Assembly: GCA_947629635.1 (NCBI GenBank)
Contig: CANREO010000063.1
Location: forward strand, 1-5,938
Direction: 5' to 3'
Source of the DNA: an uncultured Clostridia bacterium
Lineage (GTDB): Bacteria > Bacillota > Clostridia > Christensenellales > CAG-917
Length of the DNA stretch: 5,938 bases
The notes beneath the pieces were generated by a model. The model was not told the DNA's origin, made no database searches, and worked only from the letters and a program-made list of their open reading frames with translations. A program made the translations under genes and the position numbers. Positions within the stretch are counted from its first letter, which is position 1, and every line of letters begins with the position of its first letter. This document shows, one piece after another, positions 1 through 4,900 of the stretch.

Positions 1-1
1 G

Positions 2-238
2 GCAAAGGAACTGCTCGCAAAGCTCAAAAAGAACTTCTCCGTCACCTACGACGAGGCGGGCTCAATCGGGAAACGGTATAGAAGGCAGGACGAGATCGGC
101 ACGCCCTATTGCATCACCATTGACTTCGATACGCTCGAAGACGGGACGGTCACCGTGCGCGACAGGGATACCATGTCGCAGATCCGCCTTGCGATGGACG
201 CTCTCCCCGCCTTCCTCACAGAGAAATGTGCCTTCTGA
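2..238 (+). CDS. glyQS: Glycyl-tRNA synthetase, C-terminal fragment
   Basis: Only the last 78 codons are present; the gene begins upstream of the window and ends at TGA 236-238. The reading frame gives a run containing YDEAGSIGKRYRRQDEIGTP, followed by a segment with FDTLEDGTVTVRDRDTM. I recognise this as the C-terminal anticodon-binding domain of class II homodimeric glycyl-tRNA synthetase, the bacterial/eukaryotic alpha2 type rather than the GlyQ+GlyS alpha2beta2 type. The enzyme charges tRNA-Gly with glycine in the cytoplasm. This domain recognises the anticodon, and the catalytic core is not visible here. The codons are GC-rich, unlike the AT-rich genes that start about 190 bases downstream. 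A terminator follows at 286-310, so the gene probably ends its own transcription unit. Identification is from recalled family sequence, not a search. Confidence 0.9.
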   Translation, partial: AKELLAKLKKNFSVTYDEAGSIGKRYRRQDEIGTPYCITIDFDTLEDGTVTVRDRDTMSQIRLAMDALPAFLTEKCAF

Positions 239-285
239 TCATGCGATTTTAACAAAAGATTTGAAGTATGTTGTTTGAATAAATA

Positions 286-310
286 GGCGAGGCTTGAAGC
301 CGCGCCTTTT
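286..310 (+). terminator. Rho-independent terminator after glyQS
   Basis: GGCGAGGCT (286-294) and AGCCGCGCC (298-306) form a 9-position stem with one A/G mismatch around a TGA loop. It is followed at once by TTTT and then a T-rich stretch (CTTATT). The distance to the glyQS stop codon is 47 bases. It is the last GC-rich element before the composition drops, so it also marks the left edge of the AT-rich cassette. Confidence 0.8.
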
Positions 311-374
311 CTTATTCCCTTGATTTTACTTTGTAGAAAAACCGAGATCATTATGAGAAAATTTATTTCAATGG

Positions 375-403
375 TTGCATGTTATGGATATATATGTTAT
401 AAT
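375..403 (+). promoter_or_regulatory. Promoter for the HTH gene / R-M cassette
   Basis: TTGCAT (375-380) and TATAAT (398-403) are separated by exactly 17 bases. The -10 box is preceded by TGT, giving an extended -10 (TGnTATAAT). The expected start of transcription is near 410, leaving a short leader that keeps the Shine-Dalgarno at 417-423. A second TATAAT at 409-414 repeats the box one helical turn downstream, but it has no good -35 at 386-391. GTTAT occurs three times here (381, 396, 407), and such repeats could be contacts for a regulator. Confidence 0.7.
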
Positions 404-414
404 TTCGTTATAAT

Positions 415-429
415 ATAGAGGTGCTCTAT
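415..429. promoter_or_regulatory. Palindrome over ribosome binding site and start codon
   Basis: ATAGAG (415-420), GTG, CTCTAT (424-429) is a perfect 6+3+6 inverted repeat. It contains the Shine-Dalgarno AGAGGTG (417-423) and the first two bases of the ATG at 428. As DNA it could be an operator for the HTH dimer. As RNA it would form a small hairpin that pairs the Shine-Dalgarno with the start region. Which of these applies, if either, is inference. Confidence 0.5.
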
Positions 430-619
430 GACATTTCCCGAGAAAGTAAAAGCTGCGCGGCTTCAAATGTTTTTGAGCCAAGAGAAATTTGCAAAAGAGC
501 TTGGTGTTTCTTTTGCAACTATAAACCGATGGGAACGCGGACAATGTGAACCGAATTATGACGGGCAAAAAGCTTTTCATGACTTTTGCGCAAGAAATAA
601 CTTAAAAATTGAAAATTAA
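428..619 (+). CDS. Small XRE-family HTH protein, probable R-M controller
   Basis: This is a 63-residue protein with a single helix-turn-helix domain. The first helix is about residues 5-15. The HTH has a QEKFAKEL helix at 18-25, a GVS turn at 26-28, and a recognition helix around FATINRWERG at 29-38, with the typical XRE W35-E36 and a G38 turn. There is no second domain. Many small proteins of this kind sit beside DNA methyltransferase genes, and controller (C) proteins of type II R-M systems are similar single-domain XRE dimers. This one is somewhat shorter than the roughly 80 residues usual for C proteins. The start is set by AGAGGTG four bases before the ATG. The gene lies 73 bases ahead of the first methyltransferase on the same strand, and palindromes lie at its start and stop codons. 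It is likely autoregulatory and sets the timing of methylase and nuclease expression. That role is inferred from position and family. Confidence 0.85.
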   Translation: MTFPEKVKAARLQMFLSQEKFAKELGVSFATINRWERGQCEPNYDGQKAFHDFCARNNLKIEN

Positions 620-627
620 ATTTTCAA
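609..627. repeat. Perfect 9+1+9 palindrome at the HTH gene stop
   Basis: TTGAAAATT (609-617) and AATTTTCAA (619-627) are perfect reverse complements around a single A. The TAA stop of the HTH gene (617-619) lies at the centre. The right arm shares four bases (624-627) with the larger palindrome at 624-653, so the two cannot both fold in RNA at the same time. It may be an operator half-site, or chance in a very AT-rich stretch. Confidence 0.5.
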
Positions 628-653
628 ATATGACAATGCGTTGTCATATTTGA
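624..653. promoter_or_regulatory. 30-base perfect palindrome, candidate operator
   Basis: TCAAATATGACAA (624-636), TGCG, TTGTCATATTTGA (641-653) is a perfect 13+4+13 inverted repeat between the HTH gene and the first methyltransferase gene. Its right end covers the first four bases of the predicted -35 box (TTGATA, 650-655). A dimer bound here should therefore block, or touch, the methyltransferase promoter. It is not followed by a T-run, so it is not a typical terminator, although it would form a stable RNA hairpin in a read-through transcript. The obvious candidate ligand is the HTH protein encoded just upstream. Confidence 0.7.
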
Positions 654-677
654 TAGACTATCATTTTCCCATATAAT
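650..677 (+). promoter_or_regulatory. Internal promoter for the methyltransferase genes
   Basis: TTGATA (650-655) and TATAAT (672-677) are separated by 16 bases. The predicted start of transcription near 684 falls inside the Shine-Dalgarno AGAGGTC (681-687) of the ATG at 693. The message from this promoter would therefore be almost leaderless. The -35 overlaps the 30-base palindrome, which suggests regulation. TATAATATTAGAGGT here closely matches the sequence ahead of the HTH gene. Confidence 0.6.
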
Positions 678-692
678 ATTAGAGGTCAACCC

Positions 693-1397
693 ATGACTGA
701 TTTCATATTTGAAAATTGTGACTATAAAACCCTGCTCGCTGAAATAAAAGAGCAAAAAATACAAATCGATGCCGTCATTACAGATCCCCCTTATGGAGTA
801 AGCCGCAAACACCAACTTGGGTTTAGCAATATGGGCAGAGCGGGGATGGACTATGGCCCATGGGATTACGATTTTGACCAAAAAGAGTGGATACGTCTTA
901 CCGCTCCGTTAATTAAACTCGGAGGTTCAATTATTGTTTTCAATGATTGGAAGAATTTTTCCTATATCGTTGAAGAACTTGACGAGCAAGGTTTTTCAAT
1001 GAAAGATGTAATTCGCTGGGTAAAACCAAATCCCATGCCGAGGAATATAGATAGACGATACGTCGGTGATTTCGAAATGGCGATCTGGGCAGTTAAGGGT
1101 GGAGGAAAATGGACTTTTAATAAACCGGGGGACAGTGCTTACCTTCGTCCTATTTATAAATGTCCGAGCGTCCCTAAAAGTAAAAGAATGCACCCTACGC
1201 AAAAGCCGCTTAAACTTATTGAAGATATATTAAAGGTACATACCAACGAAGGCGATATTGTGCTTGACTTGTTTACCGGATCGGGCACAACCGCCGAAGC
1301 TTGTCTGAAAAACAATCGGATCTTCATCGGTTCGGAAATAGATAAAAGCTTTTTTGACCAAGCTATGGAGCGTTTGCAATGTTATATACCCCTTTGA
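693..1397 (+). CDS. Beta-class DNA (adenine-N6) methyltransferase
   Basis: This 234-residue protein transfers a methyl group from S-adenosylmethionine to DNA. The catalytic motif DPPY is near the N-terminus (residues 31-34). The beta-class HPTQKP motif is at 167-172 and the SAM-binding FTGSGTT at 194-200. The order, catalytic motif first and SAM motif last, defines the beta class (M.MboII/M.HinfI/CcrM type). DPPY with that order usually means N6-adenine, though N4-cytosine cannot be fully excluded. The short segment between about 60 and 160 would carry target recognition. The protein is near the lower end of the family's size and appears intact. The start is set by AGAGGTC five bases before the ATG. 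The last 19 bases overlap the next methyltransferase gene, so translation is probably coupled. Together with that enzyme it should protect the host from the nuclease encoded downstream, perhaps one strand each. The exact target sequence cannot be read from the gene. Confidence 0.92.
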   Translation: MTDFIFENCDYKTLLAEIKEQKIQIDAVITDPPYGVSRKHQLGFSNMGRAGMDYGPWDYDFDQKEWIRLTAPLIKLGGSIIVFNDWKNFSYIVEELDEQGFSMKDVIRWVKPNPMPRNIDRRYVGDFEMAIWAVKGGGKWTFNKPGDSAYLRPIYKCPSVPKSKRMHPTQKPLKLIEDILKVHTNEGDIVLDLFTGSGTTAEACLKNNRIFIGSEIDKSFFDQAMERLQCYIPL

Positions 1398-2257
1398 ATT
1401 ATCAAGGCAATAAGTCAAGGATCGTCGATTGTTTGCTTTCATTGCTTCCGCAGGATGTATCAAGCATTCATGAAATATTTTGCGGTAGTGCCGTATTTTC
1501 TTTTGCCTCAAAAGCAAATCGCGTATATCTTAATGATATCAATACTCACATAACTGATCTGATTCTTTATTTCCATGACAATGATGCCAATGATATCATC
1601 GAACAAGCCGATGGCATTATCGGGCGTTACGGTTTGACAAATACCTTTTATGAGGGGAGAGCCCGTTACCCGGAAAATAGGCACGAAGGTTTGTCTCACT
1701 ATAACAAAGACGCTTTTAATCGTCTTAAAGCTGACTATAACCTGGATAAAGACATCGCAAAACTGTTTGTTCTTTCGATATATGGTTTCAACCATTATCT
1801 TCGTTTTAACGCAAAAGGCGAATTTAATGTTCCCGTGGGAAAAGTCGATTTTGTCAAAACTTTAAGAGACAAGACACAGGCTTATTGCAGTGCGATAAGA
1901 AACAAAGAAGTCGTACTATCAAACTATGATTTCAGGAGTGGGGAATTGTATCGTGGAGTCGAGCGAGCGGCTGTTTTCTATTTTGATCCCCCCTATTTGA
2001 TTACACAGGCACCCTATAATTTATTTTGGACAGAGCAAGAAGAACTTGATCTACTTGATCTCATAGATGAATTGGACGCCGAAGGATACAGATTTATACT
2101 CTCAAATGTTATAGAATCAAACGGAAAACAAAATAATTTGCTCTGTGATTGGATGACAAAATATAATGTAAAACATATTCATAGACAATACCTTAATTCA
2201 AGCTACCAAAAGAAAAATTTAAGCAACGCTGATGAAGTGGCTATTACGAATTTTTAG
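1379..2257 (+). CDS. Alpha-class (Dam/D12-type) adenine-N6 DNA methyltransferase
   Basis: This 292-residue protein has the alpha-class motif order. NYQGNK (motif X) is at residues 7-12, the SAM-binding EIFCGSAVF (motif I) at 32-40, LND (motif II, acidic residue D53) at 51-53, and the catalytic DPPY at 203-206. The end, with a YQKKN segment and then EVAITNF, is like Dam and other D12-class adenine methylases. The target recognition region should lie between motifs II and IV, about residues 60-190. The length is normal for the class. The start ATG is inside the end of the preceding gene, with TGGAG (1366-1370) nine bases upstream, which indicates translational coupling. The TAG stop is part of the Shine-Dalgarno (TAGGAG) of the endonuclease gene. 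It probably methylates the strand of an asymmetric site that the beta-class enzyme does not, which is inference. A Dam-like GATC-containing target is possible but not shown. Confidence 0.92.
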   Translation: MLYTPLNYQGNKSRIVDCLLSLLPQDVSSIHEIFCGSAVFSFASKANRVYLNDINTHITDLILYFHDNDANDIIEQADGIIGRYGLTNTFYEGRARYPENRHEGLSHYNKDAFNRLKADYNLDKDIAKLFVLSIYGFNHYLRFNAKGEFNVPVGKVDFVKTLRDKTQAYCSAIRNKEVVLSNYDFRSGELYRGVERAAVFYFDPPYLITQAPYNLFWTEQEELDLLDLIDELDAEGYRFILSNVIESNGKQNNLLCDWMTKYNVKHIHRQYLNSSYQKKNLSNADEVAITNF

Positions 2258-2265
2258 GAGAAGGT

Positions 2266-3978
2266 ATGGGAACAAGCGGAGATAGAAGCGGTTATAAAGT
2301 ATTTTCCATAAATACAACTGTCCGCAATCCAAAAAGGAATACGGATTTTTTAACCTTTTTTAAGCCTTATGACGGACAAGTTTTTACCGAGAAAGTCGCA
2401 CATTCATACTTCTTTGATTTGGTAATAAACGGCATTTATCGGCTTACCGATATCCCTCTATCGGTTAAAAACAAAATCATCAACGGCGATAAACTGACTG
2501 ACGAAGAAGCATCTCGGGCAATAAAAAATAACCCGCAGGCACCAGGATTATATGGTCGCGTAATGACGCAACTACGCGCAATGAAAGACCAAGGGTTTCT
2601 CATGTTTGAGCGACAAAAACGCGGCGAAAATAAAATTTCTTTGACTTCTCTCGGCAATCAGCTTGTTGACGGAAAATTGGACGCGACCCTTGTTTATACC
2701 AAAGCAATGATCGGCATGCACGCGAATAGTCCCATTCGCACAACGCTTTATAATCAGTCTCGCCCTTTCCTCAATACTTTATTTGTTATAAACGAAGTCA
2801 ATAAGGAATGGGAAGCCCTCGGGTTTAAGGCTAATGGCATTTTAAGACACGAATTTGCCGTTTTTGTCCTAGGCATGAAGGATTGCGATTATCATTCGAC
2901 GGCGCAAGAAATAATCAAATACAGAAAGAAATTTAGGTATGAGTTCAATAGAACATATTTATTGAACTATCTGGATCAAAAGGAAATTCTGCCCCTTGCC
3001 GATAACAGCATATTCCGCGATTATCCGGATGATGTGTTCAGAAAGTTTGAGATGACAGGACTGATCATCAAACGCGGTATGTTTGCTTATACCTACTATG
3101 ACTTTTCGGCTTATAACTTTGAAAAAATAGAAAGCATACTTGAAGCATACAGGGATTATAAGTCCGAAACTTTTTCTACTCAAAAAGATTACTACGATTA
3201 TCTCGGCAGTATAAGCATTCCTTGGCAAAAGAGTGAGATCGTCCGCCGTAAGATCATTGATTCGAAAGCAAAAATACTTAAAATTACGCCTGATCCCTCT
3301 CAATCACTGGATGAACAAGAATTTCTGCTCGATCGGGTATTTTATAGCCACGCTCTTGAAAAAGCGATCAAAAAATATGATACTGCCTTTGTCAATAGAG
3401 AGCTGTTGATTCTATCCGGGACAGTCAAAGAAAAATCAAAGCTCAATGACATTTCCGAGCCGTTAAGATTAGAGTATTTGCTAGCGCTGTTGTTTGGGAT
3501 AAAATATGGTCCCAAGGGATTAGTTTCAAATATTATTTATAACGAGGATGGTACGCCGCTTCACTTTGCTCCTGCCGGCAAGTGTGACATCATTTATTAT
3601 AGCGAAGATGGATCATTTATATTGGAACCGACAATGCAGCGAGGCAGAAACCAAATTTTGAATAGTGAAACGACCAATGTCGCAAGACACGTCAAAGCAG
3701 AAATGAAAGAAACTGGGCTCACATACCGCGCAGCAATGATTGCTCCGTATGTCCATCCGGATATCGCCTCTTTCTTTCAATTTTCAATTGATAAAAACAA
3801 GGTGCAGATCGCTCCCATCAATATAGACAGGGCGGTTGGCCTTTTTCAAGAGAGTTCGGATATCAAAACGCTTGGCATCAATTTTGATAAAATTGTTGAG
3901 GAACTGAAACAACTTGATGATGTAAGTTATTCTGATAAAATGAATGGATATGAAGTAAATAAAGACGTGTTGAATTAA
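2266..3978 (+). CDS. Type IIS restriction (or nicking) endonuclease, AlwI/N.BstNBI-like
   Basis: This is a 570-residue protein. The N-terminus carries NTTVRNPKR (residues 17-25), which resembles the opening of AlwI-family type II endonucleases. A winged-helix-like stretch follows at about 94-135 (VMTQLRAMKDQGFLMFER, then ISLTSLG), probably part of the DNA-recognition half. The C-terminal part has a PD-(D/E)XK-type nuclease pattern: E403 (in RLEYL), D441 (GKCDIIYY), E454 in LEPTMQRGRNQ, E468, and R474-H475 (VARHV). The E-x-T-...-G-R-x-Q-...-E-...-R-H layout is how I remember the AlwI, PleI/MlyI and N.BstNBI group, so I infer cleavage outside an asymmetric site. The canonical lysine after the second acidic residue is replaced (EPT), as in that group. 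The start is supported by AGGAG five bases before the ATG and overlapping the methylase stop. No small second nuclease subunit is encoded nearby, so a strand-nicking enzyme is possible. The recognition sequence is unknown. Confidence 0.8.
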   Translation: MGTSGDRSGYKVFSINTTVRNPKRNTDFLTFFKPYDGQVFTEKVAHSYFFDLVINGIYRLTDIPLSVKNKIINGDKLTDEEASRAIKNNPQAPGLYGRVMTQLRAMKDQGFLMFERQKRGENKISLTSLGNQLVDGKLDATLVYTKAMIGMHANSPIRTTLYNQSRPFLNTLFVINEVNKEWEALGFKANGILRHEFAVFVLGMKDCDYHSTAQEIIKYRKKFRYEFNRTYLLNYLDQKEILPLADNSIFRDYPDDVFRKFEMTGLIIKRGMFAYTYYDFSAYNFEKIESILEAYRDYKSETFSTQKDYYDYLGSISIPWQKSEIVRRKIIDSKAKILKITPDPSQSLDEQEFLLDRVFYSHALEKAIKKYDTAFVNRELLILSGTVKEKSKLNDISEPLRLEYLLALLFGIKYGPKGLVSNIIYNEDGTPLHFAPAGKCDIIYYSEDGSFILEPTMQRGRNQILNSETTNVARHVKAEMKETGLTYRAAMIAPYVHPDIASFFQFSIDKNKVQIAPINIDRAVGLFQESSDIKTLGINFDKIVEELKQLDDVSYSDKMNGYEVNKDVLN

Positions 3979-3982
3979 ATAT

Positions 3983-4020
3983 AAGCCGCCCCAAGGCGTT
4001 TGCCTCGGGGCGGCTTTTTT
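3983..4020 (+). terminator. Strong terminator after the endonuclease gene
   Basis: AAGCCGCCCC (3983-3992) pairs perfectly with GGGGCGGCTT (4007-4016). After one A/C mismatch, AGGC/GCCT extends the stem to a GTTT loop. T4015-T4020 forms the U-tract. It begins four bases after the TAA of the endonuclease gene. It is very GC-rich, in contrast to the AT-rich cassette it closes, so it may belong to the host side of the junction. On the - strand the T-tract is weak, so it is mainly a + strand terminator. Confidence 0.92.
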
Positions 4021-4049
4021 ATTTTGAAGATTCGTGGTTCACAAGCCTT

Positions 4050-4092
4050 CCTCTTTGAACGGGGGATGCCCCCGCCCCTCATCTCAAAGGGC
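4050..4092. repeat. Nested hairpin in the gene-free stretch
   Basis: A perfect inner hairpin, CGGGGG (4060-4065), ATG, CCCCCG (4069-4074), is enclosed by outer arms CTTTGA (4053-4058) and TCAAAG (4084-4089). No T-run follows on either strand, so it does not look like an ordinary terminator. It begins the structured 4050-4235 stretch, in which I see no coding sequence that I trust. Confidence 0.6.
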
Positions 4093-4105
4093 GAAGCCAT
4101 GAGGA

Positions 4106-4158
4106 GATCCCTACTAACGCACGACGCATATTCATTGTTAAATACCGGAGTAGGGATC
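4106..4158. repeat. Inverted repeat of 10-base arms
   Basis: GATCCCTACT (4106-4115) and AGTAGGGATC (4149-4158) are perfect reverse complements separated by 33 bases. Further pairs follow downstream: CCGCTC (4158-4163) with GAGCGG (4185-4190), and GAATGAG (4179-4185) with CTCATTC (4206-4212). A run of eight C lies at 4163-4170. So many short inverted arms in about 180 bases suggest a degenerate palindromic interspersed element (REP or MITE-like). Terminal repeats with a target-site duplication were not found. Confidence 0.5.
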
Positions 4159-4193
4159 CGCTCCCCCCCCTACGGTTTGAATGAGAGCGGGAT

Positions 4194-4235
4194 GACGCAG
4201 TTACCCTCATTCGCACGGCAATCCGACGCAGTTAC
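4194..4235. repeat. Direct repeat GACGCAGTTAC, 31 bases apart
   Basis: The same 11 bases occur at 4194-4204 and 4225-4235. Each copy is followed by a similar pyrimidine-rich sequence. The second copy contains the stop codon of the - strand hydrolase gene (4232-4234). It may mark the edge of the palindromic element or a small local duplication. Confidence 0.5.
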
Positions 4236-4789
4236 TCTTCCCACTCTTTCAGAAGGTCGGAGACCGTCGTAAGGCGAGCGCCGTAGACTTCGTGCAGGTA
4301 CTTGATGCCGTACAAATAGTCCTCTTCGGTGAAGGAATCGGTCGCGTCGGTGGCGACGACGACCTTGTAGCCGAGCTGGAAGGCGTCCGCCGCGGTATGC
4401 CGCACGCACATGTGCGCGTGCAGACCCGTGAGAACGACGGTATCGACGCCGAGCTCACGAAGCAGCAGGTCGAGGTCGGTGTGGAAGAAGCCCGAATACC
4501 TGCGCTTGGGAACGACGTAATCTTTTTCGCACAGCCCGAGCTCGGGAATGACTTCGGCCCCCTTCGTGCCCGCGATGGCGTGTTCGCCCCAAACTTCGAA
4601 CTCGCGGTCGACGCCCTTCAAGTGTGCGTCGTTGCAGAAGATGACGGGGACGCCCACGCGCCTCGCCCCCTCCAAGAGCTCCTTGGCCTTGGGGACGATG
4701 GCAAGCCCCCTTTCGCACTTCAAAGCGCCCGTCACGAAATCATTGAGCATATCCACGACGAGGATCGCCGTCTTGTTTTTTTCCATCAT
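4232..4789 (-). CDS. Isochorismatase/nicotinamidase-family cysteine hydrolase
   Basis: This 185-residue cytoplasmic enzyme has the full catalytic triad of the family: Asp13 (in ILVVDMLNDF), Lys95 (in VVPKRRYSGF) and Cys128 (in LTGLHAHMCVRHTA, after the usual turn). Asp54, His56 (NDAH) and His70 (WGEHAIAGT) match part of the metal-binding set of nicotinamidases. That leaves open whether the substrate is nicotinamide or another amide or ester; true isochorismatase activity is only one family possibility. The length is normal. Two ATG codons stand in a row. The first is preferred because AAGGAG (complement of 4796-4801) lies six bases upstream of it. It has its own promoter (4820-4848) and is not co-transcribed with the gene behind it, which ends at a terminator. 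It is GC-rich like glyQS, so it is part of the host background. It converges on the R-M cassette. Substrate unknown. Confidence 0.9.
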   Translation of the reverse strand: MMEKNKTAILVVDMLNDFVTGALKCERGLAIVPKAKELLEGARRVGVPVIFCNDAHLKGVDREFEVWGEHAIAGTKGAEVIPELGLCEKDYVVPKRRYSGFFHTDLDLLLRELGVDTVVLTGLHAHMCVRHTAADAFQLGYKVVVATDATDSFTEEDYLYGIKYLHEVYGARLTTVSDLLKEWEE

Positions 4790-4819
4790 TGTACGCTCCT
4801 TAAACTTTTTTGCTCTTAC

Positions 4820-4848
4820 ATTTTATGCCGCGCGAGAGATGAAGTCAA
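4820..4848 (-). promoter_or_regulatory. Promoter of the cysteine hydrolase gene
   Basis: Read on the - strand, TTGACT (complement of 4843-4848) and TAAAAT (complement of 4820-4825) are separated by exactly 17 bases. The start codon is 30 bases downstream of the -10 box, with AAGGAG in between. No operator-like palindrome is visible in the leader. Confidence 0.8.
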
Positions 4849-4858
4849 GCGACAGCAT

Positions 4859-4891
4859 ATAAAAAAACGGGCTTATCGCCCGTTTTTTTAT
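4859..4891 (-). terminator. Symmetric terminator after the zinc-ribbon gene
   Basis: The 14-base arms 4859-4872 (ATAAAAAAACGGGC) and 4878-4891 are perfect reverse complements around a 5-base loop. The core is CGGGC/GCCCG, flanked by seven A and seven T. The symmetry gives a U-tract on both strands, so it can stop transcription both ways. It starts 10 bases after the stop codon of the - strand zinc-ribbon gene, which is its evident client. Confidence 0.92.
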
Positions 4892-4900
4892 GTAAATGAA

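Noticed and set aside
106..351. - strand open frame opposite the glyQS end
   Set aside because: It runs antisense to a clear glycyl-tRNA synthetase tail and across its terminator; composition and sequence show no protein family.
368..580. - strand open frame opposite the HTH gene
   Set aside because: It overlaps the HTH gene and its promoter in antisense and has no supporting motif.
624..653. Intrinsic terminator between HTH gene and methyltransferase
   Set aside because: The stem is AT-rich and no T-run follows the hairpin. The position over a -35 box fits an operator better.
4106..4158. Insertion sequence or intact MITE
   Set aside because: There is no transposase, and no terminal inverted repeats with a target-site duplication could be defined; only scattered inverted arms are seen.
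4000..4272. + strand open frame of 90 codons after the endonuclease
   Set aside because: It begins inside the terminator hairpin and runs through the palindromic element into the end of the hydrolase gene. It has no ribosome binding site or family signal.
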